A program made the position numbers and the translations under genes. Shown piece after piece: positions 16,774-24,887 of a stretch of DNA of 34,153 nt. The stretch is from assembly GCA_905215405.1 (NCBI GenBank), contig CAJMQE010000041.1, positions 1 through 34,153 of the forward strand, written 5' to 3'. The notes under the pieces were generated by a model. It was not told the origin of the DNA. It saw only the letters and a list, made by a program, of their open reading frames with translations, and made no database searches. Each line of letters starts with the position of its first letter. The first letter of the stretch is position 1. The stretch is from an uncultured bacterium (lineage in GTDB: Bacteria; Bacillota; Clostridia; Lachnospirales; Lachnospiraceae).

Positions 16774-16803
16774 ATATTATCATTTAAAATGCCTTACTGT
16801 CAA
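16774..16803 (-). promoter_or_regulatory. Promoter of the RmlD-like/symporter operon
   Basis: Minus-strand consensus TTGACA (16798-16803), 16-base spacer, GATAAT (16776-16781), or TAATAT (16774-16779) with an 18-base spacer and TGA before it. Confidence 0.7.
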
Positions 16804-17006
16804 TGTTATCGGTTTAATTTAATAAAGTATTTTCAATTTTGTAAGATTTTTCCACGGTTCTCTGGTTAAGAAAATCATGTCCCATCTGCAGGTCCGCAAT
16901 GAATTTTTTTGTACCGAAAAAAGATTAGTCCCCTGTATTTATGGGTATTATCACATAATAGGAGATAAAAGGATTTACACGTTTCTATCATTATGATACT
17001 GTTCTT

Positions 17007-17012
17007 TATAAT
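17007..17012 (+). promoter_or_regulatory. Possible -10 box of the glycosyltransferase gene
   Basis: TATAAT on the plus strand, 117 bases before the start codon. No good -35 at the usual distance, so this is tentative. Confidence 0.35.
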
Positions 17013-17129
17013 AGAAAGAGTTAGAAAATTTTACAGACACATGATTTTGTCAGCGCAAATGTGTGCGCAGGTACGACTCTGTCAATACGAAATCATGTAT
17101 AGAACTGTCCAATCAGAAATGGAGGATTT

Positions 17130-18089
17130 ATGTTACCAGTATTATACATTGTTATCCCTTGTTATAACGAAGAAAAAGTGCTGCCTATAACGAGTACCAT
17201 GTTTTCCGATAAATTAAAAGAACTGACTACGCTCGGTAAAATTGCCGAAAACAGCCGAATTCTGTTTGTTAATGATGGTTCAAAAGACACGACCTGGTCG
17301 ATCATCTCGCAGTTATCTGCTCAAGATCCGCATTTTCAAGGCATCAGTCTTTCCCGCAATCGTGGACACCAGAACGCTCTGCTCGCCGGTCTGATGACTG
17401 CAAAAGAATATGCAGATATCACGATCAGCATCGATTGTGATGGACAGGACGATATCAATGCCATGAATGAAATGGTCGACTGCTACCACAATGGTGCTCA
17501 AATCGTCTACGGTGTCAGGAGCAAACGTACTACGGATTCATTTTTCAAGCGTTTCAGTGCTGAATCCTTCTATCATCTGATGAATTTTCTCGGTGCCAAT
17601 ATTGTATTTAATCATGCAGATTACCGTCTGCTCAGCAAAAATGTATTGAACCATTTCTCTGATTTTAAGGAAGTGAATATCTTTCTGCGCGGCATGATCC
17701 CACTGGTCGGCTTTCAAAGTACCAGCGTGTACTATGAGCGGGAAGAGCGGCTTGCCGGTGAAAGTCACTATCCCCTGAAAAAAATGCTGGCGCTCGCCTT
17801 TGATGGTATTACCAGCCTTTCCATTAAACCGATCCGCCTGATCACTGGTGTTGGCGTATTTGTCTCCGTCCTTGGATTTATCGGTGTCATCTGGGCAATC
17901 ATTATGAATATTACCGGAAAAACGATCGCTGGATGGGCAAGCATCATCTGTATCGTTTGCTTTCTTGGTGGTATACAGTTGATCAGTCTCGGTGTGATTG
18001 GTGAATACATCGGTAAAATCTACATGGAGACCAAAGCACGTCCCCGCTATATTCTTGAAAAATCAACCGATCAGATCGATCTGAAGTAA
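17130..18089 (+). CDS. GtrB-like membrane glycosyltransferase, family 2
   Basis: Polyprenyl-phosphate hexosyltransferase type protein of 319 residues that would move a sugar from a nucleotide donor to undecaprenyl phosphate on the inner face of the membrane. The catalytic GT-A domain shows PCYNEEKVL near the N-terminus, NDGSKD for nucleotide binding and DCDGQDD as the metal-binding DxD region. Two membrane helices (about 233-257 and 267-290) and a short cytoplasmic tail complete the GtrB/DPM1-like plan. GGAGG lies four bases before the ATG. Unlike usual Gtr operons, no GtrA flippase or polytopic GtrC transferase is next to it. Its stop is only eight bases from the stop of the convergent cyclase gene, with no terminator between. 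Confidence 0.9.
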   Translation: MLPVLYIVIPCYNEEKVLPITSTMFSDKLKELTTLGKIAENSRILFVNDGSKDTTWSIISQLSAQDPHFQGISLSRNRGHQNALLAGLMTAKEYADITISIDCDGQDDINAMNEMVDCYHNGAQIVYGVRSKRTTDSFFKRFSAESFYHLMNFLGANIVFNHADYRLLSKNVLNHFSDFKEVNIFLRGMIPLVGFQSTSVYYEREERLAGESHYPLKKMLALAFDGITSLSIKPIRLITGVGVFVSVLGFIGVIWAIIMNITGKTIAGWASIICIVCFLGGIQLISLGVIGEYIGKIYMETKARPRYILEKSTDQIDLK

Positions 18090-18097
18090 CACCATCT

Positions 18098-18988
18098 CTA
18101 TTCAAAACAAGCCACTGCCTTGCTTTTTTTCGCCTGATACAGTCGCTGGTCAGCTTTTGCTATATAGTTCTCGAGCGTATGAAGGGAAGCCTCAGCTGGT
18201 ACGATCTCTCCATAAAACACTCCACCTATACTGACGGAAGGCATCATGGCAACCGTTTTGATTTTAAGCGTTCTGATACGACTGAGCATTTCTCCTATTT
18301 TCTGCTTGAATTCTTCTCTTTTTCCTACTTTCATAAAGATCAGGAATTCATCCCCTCCATAACGGCATACCGCATCATTTGCGTTCAGATTTCCCGACAC
18401 GCACTTGATGATTGTTCGAATAAAATGATCGCCTGCCTGGTGCCCCCAGGTATCATTGACCTTCTTCAGATCATCGATATCAAGCATTGCTAAGCCAAAT
18501 CTCTGCTCTGTATACACCGCTTCCATCAGCTTGCAGGGAAGAATGTGTGCGATATAATACCGGTTGTACACACCGGTCAGTTCATCTATTGTTACATTAT
18601 GGTCCAGTTCGGCTATTTTCTGATAGAGCATACTTTTGTCCTGTATCTGCCCGGCCGACTGCCTGTCCATTTTCATTACCATTTCAATAATATATTCTTT
18701 TTCTTCGCACTTTGCATAGTTCGAAACGATGTAGTAAACATCGGCCCCAAGAATCTCTATTTTGCTTCTTCTTTCATGTTCCATTAATGCCAGAGCCGAA
18801 CTACAGTCTTCACAACGGCATTCGCGTCCCCAGACATCATAACACTCATGTCCTCTGGACGCAGCTCCCTGTGCATCTGTTGATGCATAGATGTGAGTGT
18901 TGATTGGATCCACGATTCTCACAATGTCAAAATATTTTTTCAGGTTGTCAAGTTCCTTCTCCATTTCACTATATGTCCTAAATTTCAT
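18098..18988 (-). CDS. Diguanylate cyclase with cysteine-rich N-terminal sensor domain
   Basis: Cytoplasmic GGDEF protein of 296 residues expected to make cyclic di-GMP from two GTP. Residues 1-110 form a PAS-like domain with a cluster Cys49, Cys57, Cys59, Cys62 (in CYDVWGRECRCEDC) that could bind a metal, an iron-sulfur cluster or react to redox state. After a short helical linker, the GGDEF domain runs from about 128 with LDIDDLKKVND, and the active site RYGGDEF at 209-215. The inhibitory I-site RxxD five residues before GGDEF has its Arg changed to Asn (Asn202-Asp205), so normal product inhibition may be lost. AAAGGA lies six bases before the ATG. The start overlaps a possible short upstream ORF in an ATGA arrangement. 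Confidence 0.9.
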   Translation of the reverse strand: MKFRTYSEMEKELDNLKKYFDIVRIVDPINTHIYASTDAQGAASRGHECYDVWGRECRCEDCSSALALMEHERRSKIEILGADVYYIVSNYAKCEEKEYIIEMVMKMDRQSAGQIQDKSMLYQKIAELDHNVTIDELTGVYNRYYIAHILPCKLMEAVYTEQRFGLAMLDIDDLKKVNDTWGHQAGDHFIRTIIKCVSGNLNANDAVCRYGGDEFLIFMKVGKREEFKQKIGEMLSRIRTLKIKTVAMMPSVSIGGVFYGEIVPAEASLHTLENYIAKADQRLYQAKKSKAVACFE

Positions 18989-19068
18989 ATCGATTCCTTT
19001 CCCTCAAAAACTTCTAACATAGAAGCATGTTCATCGTTCTTCTGCAGTTCATCTCTGACTCTCCCCAT
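18985..19068 (-). CDS. Possible 27-residue leader ORF of the cyclase gene
   Basis: Short open frame, ATG at 19068 with GGGGTG four bases upstream, and TGA at 18985-18987 overlapping the cyclase ATG (ATGA). The 27-residue product (starts MGRVRDELQ, ends EGKESI) is highly charged with no similarity that I recognise. An in-frame stop lies directly before it, so it is not an extension of a longer gene. Its ribosome site and stop-start overlap suggest coupled translation, but the length is too short to be sure it is a real peptide. Confidence 0.35.
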   Translation of the reverse strand: MGRVRDELQKNDEHASMLEVFEGKESI

Positions 19069-19110
19069 CTGTCACCCCATTGGCAAATGACTGATCCTGA
19101 TGTAATGACA

Positions 19111-19155
19111 ATAAATAAGAGGCTACCGACCCAAAAAATCTGTCGATAACCTCTT
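19111..19155 (-). terminator. Terminator of the chemotaxis receptor gene
   Basis: Fourteen-bp stem (19117-19130 with 19142-19155) that pairs fully only on the minus strand, with two G-U pairs, followed by TTATTTATT. It lies about 155 bases after the receptor stop and before the leader ORF of the cyclase. The intervening 19156-19310 holds nothing recognised. Confidence 0.65.
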
Positions 19156-19310
19156 TCCCTGTTCTATTGAAATTCCCTTCGAAAATAGTTTACACAGAAT
19201 CAATCTGTTTCATTCTAGCAAACCAGTATTTCTGAAACAAGAGCCTGCGAAGAGCTGGTGCATCTATGCGTAATTTCTGTGTTTCCGTGGAACCTATGAA
19301 CCCAATACGC

Positions 19311-20786
19311 TTAGCCTACCAGTGCGCCCAGTTCATCTGTCTGTTTCAGAATCTCTTCCATCAGTGTTTCAAATTCGGCAATTGTCTGCACGCTCTTTTC
19401 ACTCATAGCATATGCTTCCTCTGTACTTGCACTGATTTCTTCGCTACTTGCTGACAATGTAGATACACTATCAACAATTGCATTATTAGAGTCTTTTAAA
19501 TTCTCGATCATGGAGTTCACGTTCTGAATACGATCTGTGAGTTTTTCCATCATTTCGCTGATCATCATAAAGTTATCACCAGCATGACTTGCCAATTCAT
19601 TTTCCTCTTTGGAAATTCTGACACTGTCATCAACCTTATTATTAACATCGATTGCATTTTCCATCAGTTCATCCAGAATTGAAGAAATATTCTGTGTTGC
19701 AACTCTGGTCTGATCTGCCAGCTGACGAATCTCATCTGCAACGACTGCAAATCCTTTTCCCGCTTCTCCTGCTCTCGCCGCCTCGATACTTGCATTTAAT
19801 GCAAGCAGATTTGTCTGGCTGGAAATGCCAAGAATCGTTTCTGTGATCGTTCTGACTTCATTTGACTTATCATTGAGCTGCTGGGCTGAAGTTTTCATTC
19901 TGCTGCCAAATTCAATCGAGTTCTGAACATTGTTCAACAGGTTCTTCATAGAATCAGATCCTTCATTTACCGCATTTCTGGTATCCATTGTAATTGTAAC
20001 AATATCGTTCGTCTTCTCATAAGTATGATTGATGATCTCCTGAATCGCTTGCGTCATCTCTGTCTGACTGCTGACTGCTTCTGCCGTATTGACCGTACCG
20101 GATGAAATTTCGCTCAGTGCAGTATTTACTACGTTTGTTGACTGTGTAATGCTGTCGATAGATGCATTGACCTGACTTGTAGATCCTGCAATCTTCTTTG
20201 CTGCATTCATCGCAGTATCCGCCAGTTTCTGATTCAGTTCTGCACCTTTTAAGACTTCTGCTGTCTGATCTTTTACATATTCATCGAGGAACTGTGATCC
20301 AAAATAGGTACTCAGACAAGTCAGTATCGTAACGACCAGTTCAACGATTACGGTTGATATTACAGCATGAAAACCTCCACCTGCAACCGTAGTCATAATC
20401 ACTTTGATTATGTTGACTGCGAGAAAGAATCCACCGACTCCGACCATGACCTGACAATCCATGGATAATAAGAATACGATCAGCATTGGAAGCATATAAG
20501 CAAAATCCTGATTAAATGTTGTACAGAATAACATTACCATATAGACCATACTGAATATGCCCGCCTGATAACGGATGAAATATCTGCTCTTTTTATTTGT
20601 ACCATACAAAATTACCATCAGTATGATTCCAACCAGTGCTACGCCAGCCGGTACCAATGTTCTGGCTGCAGATATCCCTTCAAAAAAGTATTGTGACAAA
20701 TTTCCTGACAAAATGAAGATTGATGTTACGATTCCACTGACCAGTAATAATTTGTTCGATTTGATTACATGATTTTCACTCATCAT
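19311..20786 (-). CDS. Methyl-accepting chemotaxis protein with six-helix membrane domain
   Basis: Chemoreceptor of 491 residues. The first 165 residues form six hydrophobic helices with very short loops, so there is no extracytoplasmic ligand domain and no obvious HAMP; sensing is probably within the membrane. The rest is the long cytoplasmic coiled-coil signalling domain with the invariant tip SSQTNLLALNASIEAARAGEAGKGFAVVADEIRQLA (around residues 320-355) that couples to CheA and CheW. No CheR-tethering pentapeptide is seen at the C-terminus. GGAG precedes ATG ATG at 20786/20783; the open frame reaches 20843 but those codons lack a ribosome site. It has its own extended -10 promoter and lies downstream of the pectate lyase on the same strand. 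It implies a motile host. Confidence 0.92.
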   Translation of the reverse strand: MMSENHVIKSNKLLLVSGIVTSIFILSGNLSQYFFEGISAARTLVPAGVALVGIILMVILYGTNKKSRYFIRYQAGIFSMVYMVMLFCTTFNQDFAYMLPMLIVFLLSMDCQVMVGVGGFFLAVNIIKVIMTTVAGGGFHAVISTVIVELVVTILTCLSTYFGSQFLDEYVKDQTAEVLKGAELNQKLADTAMNAAKKIAGSTSQVNASIDSITQSTNVVNTALSEISSGTVNTAEAVSSQTEMTQAIQEIINHTYEKTNDIVTITMDTRNAVNEGSDSMKNLLNNVQNSIEFGSRMKTSAQQLNDKSNEVRTITETILGISSQTNLLALNASIEAARAGEAGKGFAVVADEIRQLADQTRVATQNISSILDELMENAIDVNNKVDDSVRISKEENELASHAGDNFMMISEMMEKLTDRIQNVNSMIENLKDSNNAIVDSVSTLSASSEEISASTEEAYAMSEKSVQTIAEFETLMEEILKQTDELGALVG

Positions 20787-20865
20787 TAACACTCCTTTAC
20801 CCCATAAATTTAAAAATGACAGGTGATATTCACACCAACCCATTTTTCTAGTACTTATGTATCAT

Positions 20866-20895
20866 ATTATACCATATTATGACAAAATATAACAA
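20866..20895 (-). promoter_or_regulatory. Promoter of the six-helix receptor gene
   Basis: Minus-strand TTGTTA (20890-20895), 18-base spacer, TATAAT (20866-20871) preceded by TGG. This is a housekeeping-type promoter; the GCCGATAA box of the motility sigma factor was not found. Confidence 0.65.
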
Positions 20896-21011
20896 TATAT
20901 TTTCCTATAAATCTAATAACTACCTTAATATTTATTAATATTCTGACTATTTTTCTGTAGTCCGTACGTAAATCCCCCGCTTTTTCGTGGTCAAAACTAA
21001 AAAGATATCCA

Positions 21012-21076
21012 TAAAAAAACAGGAAAATGGAATCCCCGCACTAAAAAAAGTGCAAAGGCAACTCCATAATCCTGTT
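21012..21076 (-). terminator. Structured terminator of the pectate lyase gene
   Basis: On the minus strand AACAGGA (21070-21076) pairs with TCCTGTT (21018-21024), ATGGA/TCCAT (21063-21067 with 21027-21031) pairs inside it, and an inner GCACT/AGTGC hairpin closes it; a run of seven T follows. It is longer than usual, with nested stems. Confidence 0.7.
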
Positions 21077-21115
21077 ACTATCCCTGTTTTATAACAAGGC
21101 TTTCTTCTGTTCTTA

Positions 21116-24100
21116 TTATGCTCTTCTCTTTCTAAATACAAGAAGTGCAAGTCCTGCAAGAAGGATACCTGTCACAAATATAGCCACTGGTGCATGATCT
21201 CCTGTTGCTACACCTGTTGCTGATTCTTCTGTGGCAGCCACTGTACTCTGATTCTCAGTTGTGTCTGCTTTGGTAGTTTCCTGCTGTCCACTTGCTATAT
21301 CTCCTGAAACTCCTGCGTCCTCTGTTGTTCCAGGCTGTGCTGGAGTTTCCGGTACTGTTGGAGTTTCTGGTGTTGTTGGAACTTCTGGCACTGTTGGAAC
21401 TTCTGGTGTCGTTGGTTCCTCTGGTGTCGTTGGTTCTTCTGGTGTCGTTGGTTCTTCTGGCTTCTGTGATCCGCTGTTCATTACAGCTCCAATGCCTTCT
21501 GGAGCATTTTCTGTCAGTTCGAACAGACCATTCATATTAATTGTTCCATCTGCATTTCTTGATGGCTGAACACTAGTATAATCCACTGTTTTGAACCAGT
21601 CTGCTGCAACTTTACTGCCTTCTGAATTACTTGCAGTTTTTGTTGTAATATCCTTGCAGATATAATTTGTCTGGTTGTAGATTACACTATCATCCTGTCC
21701 TTTTAAGATAAATTTATCTGCTGCCATTGTGCCGATATCCATAATTTTATCTGTATAGAAAGAAATTGAGTTTGTCATTACATATCCTGTATTGTATAAA
21801 TATGATGTACCATTCTTAGGTGTCAGCTGGTAGTTATTTCTGTCTGCTGTTCCACCTGTTCTTGAAAATACACCATTATCTACAGAAATACAGTTGATTA
21901 CCTGGCAGTCTGGACCATTATTACTCATAATACCGCTACCACCATTATTCCATGAGATATTATTTTTGCTGACATGTTTGCCTGTGAGACCTTCTCCACC
22001 GAGCTTAATTCCATTTCCGCTGGCTACTGAATAGCTGCCATCTTCGAGTGTACCATTGCTATATGCCACACTGTTCTGAATCGTAACGGCTTCGATCGGA
22101 CCATATCCGGCTTTATCTTTTGCATACAGATCATATCCATCATCTGCATTGTTATGGGAGATACAGCCATCAAATACATTTCCTGCCCCAACAGAAAGCT
22201 TAGCTGCAAAACCATCTGCATCGTTCTGTTTAGAATCGCAGTTGTAATAAGAAGTACAATTTTTTACAGTGTTATAAGATGGCCACCATACTTTAGGTTC
22301 TCCACCTGAGTAGCTGATCTGCAGACCTGTTGAACCATTTCTTGACATATCACACATTTCTACTGTGTTATGGTTGCCCGCAATATGAATTCCCTTTGTT
22401 CCATCTGAAGAATTTACGACCTGGATACCATAAACATTCCAATAGTCACCCTTCATAAATAAAACAGAGTCAGAAGATTTCTTTAAGGCACTGCCATCAA
22501 GAATTGCTTTTCCTGTATTTTCGGCCTTTAAAGTAATCGGTGCCTCTTCTGTTCCAGAAACACTGTAAGGGATTGCAAGTACCTGGCTGAGCGCATATGT
22601 GCCATCTTCGAGCACAATTGTCTGTCCTGGCTGTGCATAAGAAAGTGCTGTTGTAATATCAAGCGGCTGTTCCTCTGAACCATTTCCATCTGCATTTCCC
22701 GTTGTGCTGACATATAAGGTATCCCCTGGCTGTCCGATCTGATTTCTTGTCACCTGACTGGTAACCGTACGTGTACTGTAATCTTCAAGGAGAAGTCTGT
22801 CTGCATATTCCTTTGTTCCATCTGCAAGTACAGAGTTCGTATATGGTGTTACTTCTGTAGTAAATGTTGTGGTTCCCATTGGGAGCTCTTGATCATAATC
22901 TGAGAGTGAAAATGCGATCGTATCTCCGCTTTCCACTTCTTTATCTTTGATATATACATTTCCGTTGCTATCTGAAACAGACACTTTACCTGTCACATTA
23001 CTTGTATATCTGTATGTGTAATCAGATGAAGGAGTTGTTTCCCCATTAAATGTCTTAATGCTTACGTTATCAAAACTGCTCCAGAGGCTCTTATCAATTG
23101 CAGCAATTTCATCCTCTGTAGGTGTATGTTTCTCGAAGCTGATATCAGATACTTCTACATCACCAATACGGCTCGCATAAAATCCAACATACACATTCTG
23201 TTCATCCTGAACCAAGAAGTTATTTGGATTATAGATACGTTTCGTAGCTGTTATTTCACTCCAATCATCATTGTACCAGTTGCAGACATAACCATTGCTG
23301 TCTTTGACCAGCTCAAAGTTATAATAAAGTGATGTTGCATTTGTTGCATTAAATACTTCTGCATCTGCATCAAAATACTGTGTGACATCACAGCTTCCGC
23401 CGTCATTTGTCTTACCTGTTTCATCTGTATTTCCAAGATAAGTCCTGATACCCGGAATACAGGTCGATGTTACTTCACTCTTCGTGGCAGCATAGACATC
23501 CAGCTGGTTGAGGTAATCAGCTGTTGAATCATTTGCACCAAGACTGTCCATAACGATCAGACCAAATGATGACTGATTATCCTGTTTTGCTACATTTGTT
23601 ACGTGGAATCTTCCTCTGAGCGTAAAGTTATAATCTTCAGAACTGATTGCTGTATAGTAAGCAGATAATCCGCTCTGTCCTGTGTTGGCAATCTTTCCAT
23701 TTCCACCTGTTGAGAAAGTCAGAAGGTTCTTAGCTGCATTATAAGCAGGTGTTCCCATCTTATCTGACTGAGTACCCAGTTTTGCACTGTTCCAGTCGCT
23801 CTCTTCAAGTCCTTTGTTCTGGCTTTCCCCAGAACCGCTGACTGTAACTTCTTCTGAATAACCAAGTGCTGATGAAGTAAATGTATCACTGACTGCTTTT
23901 ACAGCAAGTTTGTTGCTTCCCTGTGGCAGACCGGAAAGCGTTACTTCATAGGAAGCCTGTGCAAGATCATCTACAGTTACCGTTCTCACTGGTGCATTGT
24001 AAGAATCCTGGCTTGAATAGATCTCGTAAGAAGTTGCTCCTGCAACCTTGTTCCAGTCCAGAATTACAGAACTATCTACTGCTGTGGCCGTCACCTCTGG

Positions 24101-24706
24101 TGTACCAAGTACCGGTTTATCTGCTGTCTCTTCTACACTTACAGAGTACAGGTTGATTCCTGAGCTTGCTGAGTAGAGGTAGTAGGTACCTGCCTGCGCT
24201 GTATAGTATGTATATGCCTGTAACGTCGAACCATCGATTGTGTTTCTGTCTACTTCTGTCGCATCACTCTGTGCAAGTACCAGTGGTCTTGTACTGTCTG
24301 CTGCCGTAGAACTGAGCGTATATACGGTTACCTTTGCATAATCATTTGTCGTAGTGAAGGAAATATTCTGTCCATCCTCTACATTTCCTGTGCTGCCCAA
24401 TTTCATTCTATAAGTAAATTTTGTCTTATCTGCTGCTGTCTTGTTGCTTCCATCGACTACGATCGTTTTATCCGTTGCCGGTGTTACTGTAAAATACCCG
24501 TTATTGCTATCATTTCCTCCCATTGTTACCTGAGAAGAGATTGTCTGTGCCTGATCCGGCACCAGCGTATAAGTTGCAGCACTTCTCTCCTGTGCCTGCA
24601 CCTTTATTGTAGTCATACCCACACCCGTCTGCACGATATTGACCGTCATCAGTGCAGCTGTAAATACTGCAGACACTTTCTGCAGAATTCTTTTGCGTTT
24701 TCCCAT
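21116..24706 (-). CDS. Secreted, membrane-anchored family PL9 pectate lyase
   Basis: Surface enzyme of 1196 residues predicted to cut polygalacturonate by beta-elimination. Layout: signal peptide 1-38; a beta-rich module about 45-195; a fibronectin-III-like module about 200-290; another beta-rich, possibly carbohydrate-binding region about 300-525; a linker domain; the parallel beta-helix PL9 catalytic domain about 665-1010; a Pro/Thr/Glu repeat stalk; and a C-terminal helix ending FRKRRA. In the catalytic part NDADGFAAK and ADDGYDLYAK give four aspartates spaced 24, 25 and 28 residues apart, as in Dickeya Pel9A (Asp209/233/234/237), and GNGIKLGG supplies the catalytic lysine. The C-terminal signal reads ATGDHAP before the helix instead of LPxTG, so sortase attachment is uncertain. 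AGGAGG lies five bases before the ATG. Confidence 0.93.
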   Translation of the reverse strand: MGKRKRILQKVSAVFTAALMTVNIVQTGVGMTTIKVQAQERSAATYTLVPDQAQTISSQVTMGGNDSNNGYFTVTPATDKTIVVDGSNKTAADKTKFTYRMKLGSTGNVEDGQNISFTTTNDYAKVTVYTLSSTAADSTRPLVLAQSDATEVDRNTIDGSTLQAYTYYTAQAGTYYLYSASSGINLYSVSVEETADKPVLGTPEVTATAVDSSVILDWNKVAGATSYEIYSSQDSYNAPVRTVTVDDLAQASYEVTLSGLPQGSNKLAVKAVSDTFTSSALGYSEEVTVSGSGESQNKGLEESDWNSAKLGTQSDKMGTPAYNAAKNLLTFSTGGNGKIANTGQSGLSAYYTAISSEDYNFTLRGRFHVTNVAKQDNQSSFGLIVMDSLGANDSTADYLNQLDVYAATKSEVTSTCIPGIRTYLGNTDETGKTNDGGSCDVTQYFDADAEVFNATNATSLYYNFELVKDSNGYVCNWYNDDWSEITATKRIYNPNNFLVQDEQNVYVGFYASRIGDVEVSDISFEKHTPTEDEIAAIDKSLWSSFDNVSIKTFNGETTPSSDYTYRYTSNVTGKVSVSDSNGNVYIKDKEVESGDTIAFSLSDYDQELPMGTTTFTTEVTPYTNSVLADGTKEYADRLLLEDYSTRTVTSQVTRNQIGQPGDTLYVSTTGNADGNGSEEQPLDITTALSYAQPGQTIVLEDGTYALSQVLAIPYSVSGTEEAPITLKAENTGKAILDGSALKKSSDSVLFMKGDYWNVYGIQVVNSSDGTKGIHIAGNHNTVEMCDMSRNGSTGLQISYSGGEPKVWWPSYNTVKNCTSYYNCDSKQNDADGFAAKLSVGAGNVFDGCISHNNADDGYDLYAKDKAGYGPIEAVTIQNSVAYSNGTLEDGSYSVASGNGIKLGGEGLTGKHVSKNNISWNNGGSGIMSNNGPDCQVINCISVDNGVFSRTGGTADRNNYQLTPKNGTSYLYNTGYVMTNSISFYTDKIMDIGTMAADKFILKGQDDSVIYNQTNYICKDITTKTASNSEGSKVAADWFKTVDYTSVQPSRNADGTINMNGLFELTENAPEGIGAVMNSGSQKPEEPTTPEEPTTPEEPTTPEVPTVPEVPTTPETPTVPETPAQPGTTEDAGVSGDIASGQQETTKADTTENQSTVAATEESATGVATGDHAPVAIFVTGILLAGLALLVFRKRRA
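21342..21460 (-). repeat. Tandem 18-bp repeats coding a PEEPTT-type stalk
   Basis: Six in-frame 18-bp copies from 21342 to 21449, with a partial seventh, coding repeats such as PEEPTT and PEVPTV. The copies nearest 21414-21449 are almost identical, so slippage could change stalk length. The stalk would span the cell wall and hold the lyase outside. Confidence 0.85.
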
Positions 24707-24887
24707 TTTGTCCTCCTATTTATGCTCTTTCCATACAAAATGCAATACTTTTATAAATACTTTTGTGTAAAATTAACATATCTATAGTAGCACAAATAGG
24801 AAATTATAAATAATACGTATTTAATATAGGTGATATACAGAAAGTATATATAAAAAATATACAAAAGAGAAATGAGAGGATCCTATA

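Larger units (their letters stand above)
16697..17129. other. Divergent promoter region
   Basis: Gap of 433 bases between the RmlD-like gene (minus) and the glycosyltransferase (plus). It contains the minus-strand promoter at 16774-16803, the CTTATTAA repeats at 16731-16753, an inverted repeat TATTAT-cac-ATAATA at 16946-16960, a plus-strand TATAAT at 17007-17012, and a leader of over 100 bases before the glycosyltransferase with a short GCGCA/TGCGC stem. No known riboswitch or gene was recognised. Confidence 0.55.

Noticed and set aside
16804..17129. Riboswitch before the glycosyltransferase
   Set aside because: The leader is long, but only a short GCGCA/TGCGC stem and a small palindrome were seen; no known riboswitch core was recognised.
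16993..17190. Short plus-strand frame before the glycosyltransferase
   Set aside because: Overlaps the promoter-like region and the glycosyltransferase start in another frame, with no ribosome site.
21342..21460. Repeat array as a possible CRISPR
   Set aside because: The 18-bp units are contiguous, in frame and code a Pro/Thr/Glu stalk; there are no spacers and no cas genes.
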